A DNA stretch of 64,000 bases from Struthio camelus (Eukaryota; Chordata; Aves; Struthioniformes; Struthionidae), in the NCBI RefSeq assembly GCF_040807025.1, contig NC_090942.1, positions 78,349,987-78,413,986 of the forward strand. The letters run 5' to 3'. Position numbers and translations under genes: made by a program. The notes beneath the pieces are model-generated. The model saw only the letters and a list, made by a program, of their open reading frames with translations, had not been told where the DNA came from and did no database searches. Below, one piece after another: positions 35,449 to 47,462 of the stretch (positions are counted from its first letter, which is position 1; every line of letters begins with the position of its first letter).

Positions 35449-38373
35449 GTACAGTATTCATGCTACAGGCCTAGACTCACTAGGTATTAGTGAAGATCGC
35501 TGTGGTCCCATACCCATTGCTTTACTGTGGAATATAGATTGCTCAGCTGAAATCGAGAGAATTGAGTATGAACTGTTGCATGGCAGATGTAGAGTAGAAG
35601 GGCTAAAAGGGAATTTAAAGAGCAAAATGCCAGCTCTGCTCTTAAACTAAGTAGATTATAGGAAATTATAGTGAAGTGGCAGAGCACTTGAGTTCTTCTG
35701 TGGTTATCGTGAAAGCAAAAAGTCGGCAACTGTGAAAAATTAGATGGAAAATACTGCTGAATTTGTCTGCTTAATTTACTTCATTCCTATTAACCCGTTG
35801 TCCCAAGTGCATCTCAGTCTTTGTTTATCCTCGCAGATATCCTTCTGCGGTAAGATAGTATCTTCTCCATACATAGATAGGGAACTGAGGTGCAAAAGCA
35901 CCAACATACAGCAAGTCTACAGCAGAAATGCATGATATGGTTCCTAGGCTCTCTTGGAACCCTTAAACCACCTAATCTCAGTATAGATACTACAGTGTTG
36001 TTAACTAATGGATGCCATGTTCTGCCTTTGATTGTTGCTGACGCTTTGCAAATTGACTGTACGGCAAAATGAGATCTGATACTGAATGAACAGATGAGCA
36101 TTTAGGCTGGGAAAACAACGATTAAATGTTATAAGGACAGAAGTTTATAAGGCAATGGACGCCTTATAGAAAGGAGGTAAATTTTCAAATTTTTATTTCT
36201 TTTTTCCCCCCCCTCATGTATCAAATCTTGTTCAGGGTTGCAGTTTGCAGATTTTTGGGGTGTGTATTGGGTGTCACTTCCTTACAGCTAGACTGCCTGA
36301 CTCATCCCAGGGAGTAATGAGGAAGTAAAGGAAAGAAAGAAAAAAAAAAAAGGAGAAGAATAATTCATGTTTCTTCCTAGGTTTGTGGAAAATTGTCAAG
36401 CGTGTTCAGATAGCAGGGACTTTTTTTTTCATACAGAGGCCCTGCAAAATACCGAATCCAGATGTTTGGGGGAGATGTAACACGACCCAGTTAGACTGTA
36501 TAGTCTGTCTTGTACCTATGATGTGTGAATCTCATGTTTCTCATCTAACAGCAATGAAGTCTAGCACTGTAACGGTGGTCAATGTGGTTTGGTCATTGTG
36601 CAGATTTTAAAGGGTTCCTCTGCGCCAGGTGACTCGTGTGACCTGTGGTCGCATCAAAACCCCTCCTTTGTTGTCATACTGGAAGGAATGTTGACATCCA
36701 GCAATGCAGTACCGCCAAGAAATGCTTAATGTAATTGAAAGCTGCAAATGGCATAACCGTATCAGTGCAGTGATCCAGCGGGGTTTAATTAGTTTTTCTG
36801 AGAAGTGGATCCAAGCAGAGTGCTGCAATGTGGCTATGATACTTTCAGGATTGAAGCTTGGCACCCTCAATTCAGCAGAATTAGGGTTACCAGCACATTC
36901 ACACTTGGCTTTGGTATTTGAACATGGTGTTGCTTTTAGGGAAGGGTAAGTGTGTCTGGCTTCCATCCACGCGAACTCGAGGGAAACACAAGCAGGCTGG
37001 GCTACCTAAGTGAACTGCATGGGATACACTGACTTTATCAGAATTCAGAGATTTCTTCCACATAAAGCTCAGGCAGGTAAATGCTTGTGTGTGATTGGCC
37101 ATTGACTTCAAATAAACATCATTTCCCTATTGGCTGTCGAAACTCTCTGCTAAAGATAAGCATTTGCAGAAACCATGGATTTATTTTAGCTGAAGAGAAG
37201 TGGATCTCCTCACATAGCTGTGATACCATCATCTATTCCTTTGTTCCTGTTGTGTCGTAGCCAGGGTGTGCTCTCCACTTAAAGGAACTAACTTAGATCA
37301 CAGCTTATCACAGCTATCGCAGATCTAACTTAGGCCACAGCTATCACTTGGCTGCTAAAGGAACTGAAATGAAGGGTGCAGGGAGAGGTCTACTCCTTGA
37401 AAGCAAGCACCAGAATTTAAAATACCAGACTTGCTCCAGCTGCTTCCTAAATATTGCTGCCCTTATCTACGGTAGAATTTAAACATGCATTTGATGCATG
37501 CATCCTTGTGCGCTGTTATGGTAAAGACAATCTAGCCAAAGGATGTTTAGCTCAGTCAGATTAACAACTAAAGTTCACTGCTGGTATTTCTGTGTCAAAT
37601 CATCCCTTGTGATAATTAATCTTTACATGCATGCTTCTTGTGGTTGTCCTGCTTGCCATTGGAGCATGTTTCTCACATCTTTCCATCTCACAGCAATAGA
37701 AGAAATAAAAGACTGTACCCCTGAGAAATCTACTTCATGTCCTTCCTCCATGCCCAAATATAAATGATGTAAATTGAACTCATTTTCAGTACAGGTTAAC
37801 TGCAGCTTAAGCAATCCATGCACTCAGGGCAGCATACTTGTGACCCTGTGATGTGCCTAGTTTCAGGGAACAGGAGAAGAGAGGCACAGACCATTACCCC
37901 AAGTCTCAGCTGTTGTACCGAGTGTAGTGCCAAAAGTTTGCTGGACTCTTCAAGATGGTGTTATTTGGGAAGGGTTGTTTCATGGTTGTTTCAAATATGA
38001 ATTAAATACAAATCGAGAGCAGGAAAAATTAACTAACTGCAGGTTTTGGCATGGTAATATTAATATGCAGCACTTAGTGTTGAGGACGGTGATTTTCCTG
38101 GTGTATTCTGCATAAAGAGGATTTGAGCTAAGGAAGGTCAGTGGAGACAATCTTTATTTTAGGGAAGTTAGGCTTGTGTAATCTTTCTGTGTGTCTCTGA
38201 AAAAACATGTCTAACACTTTGATCATTGGATATTCCCTTGCAAGGATAATGACTAGGCGCTGTCATTTCTTAGTCAGCTGCCAGCCCACTTCATGAATAG
38301 TAATTGTTGCATTATTCTCAGCAGTGTACGTTTGGGGTGGATCTAACTAAAGTTTCCTGTTTTACTTGGACAG
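35449..38373 (+). other. PARVB: PARVB intron 2
   Basis: This intron runs from GTACAG at 35449 to GGACAG ending at 38373. It holds a MIR-like relic (35865-35950) and a purine-rich A-run tract at about 36325-36360. Around 37280-37365 there is a partial local duplication of ACTTAG..CACAGCT(A)TC motifs. No additional gene is supported. Confidence 0.85.
35865..35950 (+). repeat. Possible MIR-like SINE relic
   Basis: ATACATAGATAGGGAACTGA followed by GGTGCAAAAG, then CATACAGCAAGTCTACAGCA and GAAATGCATG..GTTCCTAGG, parallels the MIR core tail (tttacagatagggaactgaggcac..cacacagcaagtctgtggcagaa..gaacccagg). Several substitutions and a deletion in the middle make this a tentative call. Confidence 0.45.
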
Positions 38374-38444
38374 AGGAGAATGAGGAACGCACCATGATTG
38401 ATCCTAACTCAAAAGAAGACCCCAAGTTCAAAGAACTAATCAAG
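38374..38444 (+). CDS. PARVB: PARVB coding exon 3
   Basis: This 71-nt exon between TTGGACAG and AAG|GTAGGA begins with AG (completing G|AG, Glu). It encodes ENEERTMIDPNSKEDPKFKE, then LIK, covering residues 69-92. It is the conserved acidic/basic lead-in to the first calponin-homology domain. (R)TM(I/V)DP(N/T)S precedes CH1 in alpha- and beta-parvins; this Asn matches the alpha-type DPNS. Exit phase is 0. Confidence 0.96.
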
Positions 38445-41400
38445 GTAGGAAATCAGTATTTCATCCATTTAAAAATCTTTAAATAGTGAGCCAGCGTCAT
38501 TTGCAAGCTGGTTACCAAGAGTACAGTTGAGGAGTAAGAGCTCATTACTGAAGTATATCTGTGAAAACTGAGGTCACCAACACGGATGAAATTGGGTAAG
38601 GCTACAAGCAACAGCAACAGAAACAAGAAAAGGGTGAATGATGTCAGAGTTCCTGTGGTAGTTATGGAGTGAAGCTCCATGATCCATTTATGTTCTTATG
38701 ATTATCAAAGTGAGGATCAACGCTTAGCTTGAATCTAGCTGCAGTCACCATTCTTCTCAGTGACACATGAACCTAGGCTCCCTATCATGACGAGAACAGG
38801 GAAGGAGTCTAGGAAAGCAATAGTGAGATTTCAGGAAAGGAAAGAGTAGGACTGAAATGAACAAGGGAATGGTAGTGGAGATGTAGAGGGAGATCTCTGA
38901 CATTATAGGAAGGTGGTAAATGAGATTCTTTTTGTCCTATCTTCTGTTGTTGCTTAAAAAAAGAAGCAAAAGGAAAAAAGGACACTTCCAGTCATGAGAA
39001 TTTTTCTGCACACAGATGCAGGCTTATCTGCCCTCAGTTCTCATACTGAATGGCATCACGGTCTCTCCGAGCATAGACAGAGACCAACAGAAGAGTAAGT
39101 TGATCAACTGCCTTAGCTAATCATGTGCACTTCCAGCCCATTGTATATGTCAAGAAAAAGGTTAGGTTAATGAATGAATGATTTGCTGTCTCACAAGAAC
39201 TTGCTAACTCATGACTTGGTAATTCAGTTGCTCACAAGTTCTTAAACATGAGTTTATTCTGGTTATCTTCCACACAATTCTCATCACTTTTACTGTGACA
39301 ACGGGTAACTCGACATTTATAAAAAGACCTTGCCTGTGCTCTTCTTGAACTTCTTTGAATTATTGGTCTTAATGGCTTATTAGAGCAGAGAGTTCAGTGG
39401 GCGTTTCAGTTCTGTTGGTCAGGATGTGGAAAGAAGCTTGGTTTCGTTTGTTTGCAGTGGCTCTGCCTCTCATATTTCTTTCTCTTTGATTATCCCTTTA
39501 TTCATATCCTGTGTGGCTGGGAGGTTGAAAGTCCCTAGTTTACCTGTGTGCAAGGAAATGGGCCAGATTGTCCAGCATCTATATTATCACTGGAGATACC
39601 TGCCCAAGGTGTCAGGGATGACCGTGTTCCCAGCTGCACTGACATGAGATGTGGCTTCGGGCCTCAGGAGTGCTCACAGGTTGTGCTGTGTATGATGAAG
39701 GGTTTGATCCTGAGAGACTAGTGTTTAGGAGAACCATTTCGATGTGGTTGAGTGGTTGAGGTTAACACAGCGAAAGCTTGAGCAGGAAGAGAAGTGCTGG
39801 CAGTTCTGAATAACTACAACCTCTTTCCAAAAAGCTTTTGTGCTTGCCTTTTACTTCCTGCTACATTTCCTATGGATGAAGAGTTTTTAAAAAATTGTTT
39901 TTGTTAGAAACCACAATGTAGCTATGGTTAAGTGGGTCTGAAAACTTTGGATGATGTATACCCGCTCCGAGCAGGGGGATGGGCTGCTGCACATTCCTTT
40001 CTGGAAACCTTATGTGCGCTATGTACGAACGTACGCTTCACAGAACACCTCAGCAAACTCTTGACTTTGTACATCTTTAAAATAAGCTCGCTGAGCTTTT
40101 ATTAGCACTGCAGTAGCATGGTTAGGATTACAAAACCACATCCAACCCAGTTTAGCAGGGAGCTATGCTCAAGTTTCTTTGTTATTCTAGTTCACCTGGA
40201 ATATATTGTGGTTTTAAATTAGGTGAATTTGCTCATTCTTTCTTTGTTAATACCCAAATCCATTAATTCTCTCGAAAGATACAGTGGTCTCACACCGCTC
40301 TTTCAAAACATGCTGTGGTTTCCTTGCTAGTGGAGCAGAGACTTTACCATGAATAATTCAGCAGAACCAAAGTGGTTGCAGTGAAGGAACCCAGTGCGCT
40401 CTCTGATGTGGGAGACGTGATACTGAGATTGCATTTGCTTTGTTGAAGTAAATTGGAAACTCTGCTGTTGAATTTAATGCGAATTGGAGCGTCTTCCAGG
40501 GATATCATACTTTAGCAAGGTTAATATTTTTTGGTTTTAAAAACCTGAAAACTTTTCCAAAAGGAATGAAAATCAGAGCAACATCAGCACGTGTCTGAGT
40601 GCTACACTGCGTTGCAGAATCAGGCTCTGGTTCACTCTGCCAGGACACACTTGTGTGAAGTGCGAGTAACGTATTACCCATTAGACTAGAGTAGCCGGTG
40701 CAAGAAACAGCATCTGACTAGGAATTATTTCCTCAGAGTCATTATGCAAGGAGAGAAAGATGTCCTGTAGAGTGCCTACTTGAAAATGATCTGATTTAGG
40801 TAGTTGCCAAACATTTGCATACCTCTCATCAGGTGAGAGTTTTCAGAGCGATTTAGCCGGAGACACATTCAACTTTATGTTGGTGTCAATCTGTAAACCA
40901 GGGAGGGGTTTGAAGTATGTTGGCAAAACTGTTTTATACCATGGAATTTGAGTAACTCCAAAAAAAAAGGAGCAATTTATTCCTTGTTTTGTGTTCTTCA
41001 GTGGTTAATGAACCTTTCCCAGAGCCCCAGTGCTGGAATAGAACTGGCCATGTGAAGTGCTACCCCTGTAGCTTTGCCCCGCAGAGCTTGAAATCAAAGG
41101 TCTCCGTAGTCTAGCAAGGAGTGAGGAGTGGGACAGATTGAGGTTTTTATAGTTCAGAATGGTTCTGTGTTTTGTCTCCTCAGGGATGAATGTGATAATA
41201 GCAGCAATAGTGTCTGGTGCCTTTTAAATTTGGCAATGTCTATTAGTTTCACTGGTGCCAGCCCAAATCTCTTTCGACATCAGAGGTAGAAGAGGTGCCA
41301 ACAGTTTGCCAGCACTGATTTTGAGCGTTTCTGTTCTCCTGTCAGTCACGTACAGTCAGGGTAAATGGAAACACGGTGAAAAAGGAAGCAAGGCTATCTG

Positions 41401-44400
41401 ATGCTGACATTGCTTTAATATCTCTTTGTCTCTACAAAATAGTTTTCATTTGTGCTAGCCTGATGCCAGAGGAATTATATACGTAGTGGATTGATCAGTG
41501 CAAGCTTTTGTGAGTGTTTGGAAGTGATTAGGAAAGGGCTGTTTTAGCTCTGGAGAGACAGACCGTATAACATTGTGGTAATGCAGAAAGACCGAAAGGA
41601 AAAAAAAAAAAAAAAAAGAAACCATTTCTTAGTCTTACCAAAGCAGATACACACTGAATCCCCCTTGTTGAAGGCTGTGCGGTTGGGGATGCTGAAATAG
41701 ATGGTTTAAATGTTCTTGTACCTAAGAAAATGATCAGGAACTAGAACTATGACTTAAAAAGTATTGTTTGTTATAATTGATGGTATTGTAAAAATAGTTT
41801 ACCATAAATTGTCAATGTGAAGTGATGTGTTCAGATAAGTTCCCTTTATGGCCAGCAGCCTTTTTTTTTTTTTTTTTTATCCCTCCCACTGCATTTGGCT
41901 TGTATGTAATCAAATACAGTTTGGTATGTGGCTGAGGAGATACTTTTAAGATGAGCAGTGTGAAATTTGCTGGAAGACTCAAAGCTGAAAGTTCAAATCA
42001 GAAAATGAGAGATGAGTTGCACTTTATCTATATCTGTATATCTATATCCAAACATACATTTACACACAGATATATAAAGTAATTAATTTACAAAATCTGT
42101 TTCTTATACCTGAAATGTTTGAGCTTCTCTTATTCATTGTCCAATATTTGCCAAGTGAGAAGCGTATAACTAAAATTCAGTATTTGAATTTCAAGCTTGG
42201 GCTATTTTGTGATTGGACATGAGGTGTCCTGGGATACACTCTTTGCTGTTATTTGCTTCAGTTATTGGTAATGGTTAAAATCAAGTTTGTCATCTGCGTG
42301 TTACTGTGAATTTGTTTAAAATTCAATGTCTGCTAATATCTTCTAAAATTCCCTTAGTTTATCCATGTCACTAATTCTAAAGAGTATTGGGGGTTCTTCT
42401 AGCTCTCTTTTGAATACTTTCACAGATCAGGAGGCTGATACATTTGTGTGTTCCATGTTGTGCACAGATGTTTCTTTGTGTATTGCATGTAATGGTGGAA
42501 GGAATTTTTTTTTCCTTCTGGTATTTTTTTTTTCCTGGACCAATTTTATGGCTTGTTTAGATTCACTGTGGTGAAGAGAAAACCAAAACGAAGCTGTGGA
42601 GTTTTGTGCCCTTTCGGTAAGGTTTCGCATGTCACCAAATCACATCTTGCTTCTTAAATGCTCTATGGTCCGCTTTTAAAAAAGAAAGACTCTTCTCTTT
42701 GTTTGCAGGTTGCCAGAGCTTTGTGGTTAGACAAAAGTTTCCAGACCTGCATATGATTTTTCTATATGAATTTCCAGGTTCAACCGTGAAGTCAGTAACA
42801 ATTTCAAACCTTTGAGTTTTGCTTCCTAATTCTCTCAGCTCCCAGAGGGGAAAAAAGGGTCATTAAAGTCAGGGTTTTCTTTCTTTGCTGCTTCTGGTGA
42901 CTGGGTTTCCTGTTTTCCTATTGCACCAGATGCACTCATATATTTTGTCTTGTTTTTCATTTGGTTCATTACTATGTCGCAGTGATCATGGGGTACTTAT
43001 GCCCTTGAACTCTGCAGATTAACTCTGAAAGTGCCTCATTGCCATGGGAGCAGTCAGCCTGCAAAACAGAAATGCTTCACAGAGCTGGTATAGTTTGATG
43101 CAAAAACCCATCTTGCATGAATTAAAAAACAAATGAGCCAGGCAGACTCATTTTTCCTTCTAGATCTCTAGCACCGTTTTATTTCAGCTGTCACCCTCAT
43201 GGCAACTTTCAGTTTTCAGTCCAGTGTTTAGTAATGCAACATGGCTCATTGAATCAGACACACTTGTTTGGCCAAAAAATGGTGTAATAAATATACATGT
43301 CAGAATTTAAAGCACTGCTGGAAATTTTATAACTGCAAACACATGTGCCTGAGTGTTTGATGCAATTCAGGGATGTTTTCTGTGAGTATGGATGTTCATG
43401 AAAGGGCAGGCATGGTGTTGAGGACATGGGGATATTATATTAAAGTTTTAGCATCACGCTTATTCTTCAACCTATAGAAGACTTTACAGAAAAGTGGCTT
43501 TCTGTAAAGTTACAATCCAGCAAGGTGCCATAAGAAACACTGAGAGCCTCGAAGCGCTGAACAAGAGGACGAGCCACGGACGCGTTGGAGACGTTTGCTG
43601 GATGTGGGATCAATCGGGGCGCGTGGGACTTTGCACTGGCTTTGCCAGCCCTGGTGCAGGAGGAGAGGCAGGGCTGGCACTGGGAGGAAGAGCGCTGCAG
43701 GAAAGCTCTTCCTCACTCCTGCAGGCTGTCTCTTGCACCCGTTACTTTATGCACCAAACATTGCCCTGACTTAAAAGTTAGCATTGAACTGCAGGTATAT
43801 AAAGTGCAGGCACAGAAGTGAAGGAACGGGGTAGAGGAGAGTGAGATTTGACAGGTCCAAATTAATTACATTTTCATGCATTGGAACAACTCTCTGGCTG
43901 CAACTTAGGTCTGCTTCCCACCAAGTACTCAGTGCCTATCAAGCTGTTTAACTTTTTAGACACTCAGGTTTTTGAATATTTTCTGCTTCTGTCTTTGCAT
44001 AAAGGAGCAACTGTGAAGAACTAGAGAGCTGACTCTCCGTGAGAAAAGAGTCAAAAAGTATTTCTGCGTGTTAGTCATTTAAATAAGCCCAAATGATGTT
44101 GCTTTGTTCCCCTTGCAAAAGTTAAACAAATTAAAATGGGATGTTGGCTCCTACATTAAAAAGCTACTTTCAGGTTTTTATTTATAATCCATTAGCATTT
44201 TCTAAATTCAGACTTCAATGCCAGTCAGCACCGGAAAGAGGAAATAAAATGTTAATTACAGGTTTCAAAAGACTTTAGTGTTCTGAGTCTTCCTTTAACA
44301 GAGCGACTGAATGCTTCTGGAAATCTGGCCGCTTCATGTAAGGACTTAAATGAGATCTGATTTTAAATGATAGTTTCAGCTTCTTGAAATGTTTTTTGAA

Positions 44401-47359
44401 AGTCTTCCCTATAAATCTCATGGATGACTCAAATCTATGGCTTTGATTTCTTCAGTTGTTTTCTATTGATGTCTGTGTGTATCAAGCTCATATCACTGGA
44501 GAACTGCACAGTCACCTTATTGGCAGGCTGCAAAAATATGTTTTTAGATGATCTGGGACAAGAAAGTATCTAATTATCGAGGAGCTGCTTTTCTGTAGCA
44601 CTGGTAGATAGTCTTCAAGACCAAAGATGGTATCCCTCTTCCCACTGTCTTTCAGCTGTGGCAGTCCTTCACTAGCTTAAAAACTCACTGTAACATCTCC
44701 CTCCAGCCCTTTACCATAAGTGTCCCTCTGTCCCCTGAAGAAAACCAAAAAGAGACAAGAGCAGCTAGGGAGGTTTTTCTCCAAATGTGGTCGTGGCTTC
44801 CCACCTGCGAAGCAGAGCCTTGCCACCTGTTTTATTGATGCTGCATCTTCTCCTGCTTAGCCTTTGCTGGCTATGATTTCTGACAAGCTAATTTTGGTTG
44901 ATGTTTTCGAAGGAAACTGAGGGGTTTGGCACCCTCTTCCTGATGGTAGCGAACATGTTATGATTCTTGGAAAATCCCAAGGAGAAGAACTGAGCAGGAA
45001 GAGGTAACCTGATCCGGAGGTTGTCGAAGAAGTGTCCTGAGGATGGCTAGATGATGAAATGCAGGAAGAGCAGTCCTCTTGACGTTTTTCTCCCTCCCTG
45101 TATTTGATATGTATCAGGCACGTGGCACAGGAGTGAGATTGTTTCCAAGGCATGTTGGAGCAGGTGCTGGGAGACAGGCGTCCCACCATTTCTCCCTTGA
45201 CCACAGGCCAAAGTAGAAGGAGGTCTGTTCCTGCCACGGCGGAGCACTGCAGTCCCCCTCTCAATCCAGGACCCCAAGTGCCGAGGTGTCCGGTGGGTCT
45301 GTGGGCTACATCTGCTCTGGGCTGCTGGAGCAGAGGAGGTGCAGTTGGCAATTCATTGGCAGTGCAAGCCGGGAAGGCACTACAGCAGGAAAGCATGAGG
45401 CAGGAGAAGGAGAAGGAGAAAATGGACGACTCTCCTGTGTAACCAGTGTAATGAGATGGATGTGAAAGAGGGTGAGAGCATGGGGCTTTGCTGTATGTGT
45501 GGAGGCAGTGGTAGCTGTAACCACACAGAGGAGGCCATCGGGTAGAGGGAATGGCCCAGCTGATAGATACAGTTCCTGTAAGGTTGCAGAGGACAAGTGG
45601 GGTGACTGAAGTGGTACAGGGCACGTCCTCAGATCTCTACATCTGTTTTTGAACATCATCTCCACCTTCCCTCTTCTTCCTCTAGAAAAAAACACTTTTG
45701 ATGTGTTGCTGATATTGCCTTGTGAATAACTCGTCAGAAAAGTTTTGTGCTGAAAGGAAGATCTTTAGAGGAGTCACTTTTATTGTTGAGATTTTTCTTC
45801 CCTCTGGGCAGTTTAGAGGGGAAAAAACTATTTACATATGCGTGCATTGGATTTGATCTTTGCTCCCCGAAATGACTGGTTGCCATTATCTCCTAGCTAA
45901 AATTTGCCACTCATACACTATTTTTAGAGCTGAGTTTTTAGCCCTGCTCATTTTCAGAATGTTTTGAAGATACTGGAGTTACAAATTAGAGGTACATGAA
46001 GCATGAGCGTTCCAGGTTTGGACTGTAAACTTCATTGTGGACATTAAGCCTAGCAAAACTTTCTTGAGGTTGGTAAACTCAACGAACCTGGGTAGCTAGG
46101 CAGAATTAGTTAAAAATCCTCACGAACAGCATATTTAAGTGTTCGTATTTCCTACAATTGCCAAAGCATGTGTTTTCCAGTGGAAGGCTGTCTATATTTT
46201 GTTTTTGTTTTATAATTTCTTCAATACTAAAAAAAAAATTCTTAGCCATCGTAACTGCCAAGTAGAGGCAGAAATATGGGGTGTAATCAGGAATGAATCT
46301 AAGGAATCCACAGTTTTATGTGAAGTAAATTAAGAACCTTACAATTTTTAATTCAGGCTCATTATTTCTGGTGGCTCTAGTTAATGGATTTTGCACGTCA
46401 GTGATTGGCAGTTCCGTTCTCCCCTTTTACAGTCAGGGGTTTAGCAGGAGAACATTAAATTTCTTCCCACAGAACTATACTATTGTTGCAAAAGTCCTTT
46501 AATTTTCCAAATATTACATTGGGGGAAAATGCTACTGCCAACTTCAGTCAACGCTATTTTTCCTATAACTGTTTGGAAATTATTGTCTTTGGCCCCTGGA
46601 AAACTTAAGTCAGTTCATTTTCTTTTTAAAATTCTTTATGCTCACTCCTGTTTTGCAGGCAACTGGATGAGTTTTATAGTTACGGTAATCAGCATGTGGG
46701 GACTATCATGTGTGTTGTAGAACGGCTGTCAGGCCTCCTTGACCAAAATTTTACTTCCAAACTTCCCTATTTTGCAATTGCTGTAACATGAAATGCCTTA
46801 TCTTATTGCTGAATGGCAAGGATCCGCTTAGTGGATCTATTTAGCTCATGTTAATAGGAGCAGACACTCTTTCCTCCTTGAAATAGTTCTTTCTAGCCCA
46901 CCATTCAGTGTCTGTGCAGGATAGAGACTCATGCAGGCAGTGCTTGGAGTCTCTGTGGTTGACTACATGCCAGCTAAGGTTTGTGGCACTGTTGTCCTCT
47001 ACTTGTAGGTCTGCTGATCACGTAAAGCAGGTAAGACATGAGCTTTGGGACCCAGACTAAATAGATACTAGCAAATAATGCTGTTGCAGAGCGCTAATTG
47101 CTACTTACTTTAGAATTGGTGCAATAAAGAAACATTTTAATGAGGAAAAATAGAGGGCACTAAACTTCTTCATCTCTTCCAAGACCTGAATTAAAAGTAA
47201 CAAAAGCAGACATATCTTTTCACCGTTATTTTTCTGTGATTTGGAAGTACATAAATATGGTAAACCTTCCTCTATTTTCTATTCCTGATTATTGCCTGGG
47301 ATGGAAGGAACGTATTTCAGTATTTTTTAGACTTTTGTCTCCCATTTCTGTCCTTCCAG
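38445..47359 (+). other. PARVB: PARVB intron 3
   Basis: This 8.9-kb intron runs from GTAGGA to the acceptor TGTCCTTCCAG ending at 47359. It contains an A-run at about 41600-41617, a T-run at about 41861-41878, TATC/TATA-rich low-complexity sequence at about 42027-42080 and a compact CpG cluster at 43550-43623 (see findings). The largest open frame, on the minus strand at 44857-45624, opens on GTG and is Ser/Cys/Pro-rich with no domain, so it is not called as a gene. Confidence 0.8.
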
Positions 47360-47462
47360 GTTCTAATTGACTGGATAAATGATGTGCTGGTGGAGGAGAG
47401 AATCATTGTCAAACAGCTAGAAGAAGACCTTTATGATGGACAGGTGCTGCAGAAGCTGCTAG
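47360..47462 (+). CDS. PARVB: PARVB coding exon 4 (CH1 domain start)
   Basis: This 103-nt exon between CCTTCCAG and CTA-G|GTGAGT encodes VLIDWINDVLVEERIIVKQL, then EEDLYDGQVLQKLL, covering residues 93-126. It is the first helices of the type-4/5-like CH1 domain. The pattern W(I)NxxL...V..LEEDLYDGQVLQKL is diagnostic of parvins and homologous to the actin-binding-site helix region of CH domains. It enters in phase 0 and exits in phase 1. Confidence 0.97.

Noticed and set aside
37280..37365. Repeated CACAGCT(A)TC / ACTTAG motifs suggestive of a tandem repeat
   Set aside because: The units are imperfect and only about two copies exist; too weak to call a defined repeat.
44857..45624. Minus-strand 255-codon open frame in PARVB intron 3
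   Set aside because: It opens on GTG rather than ATG. It is Ser/Cys/Pro/Thr-rich without recognisable domain, Kozak context or splice partner, so it is likely chance, although it is the longest non-repeat frame in the introns.
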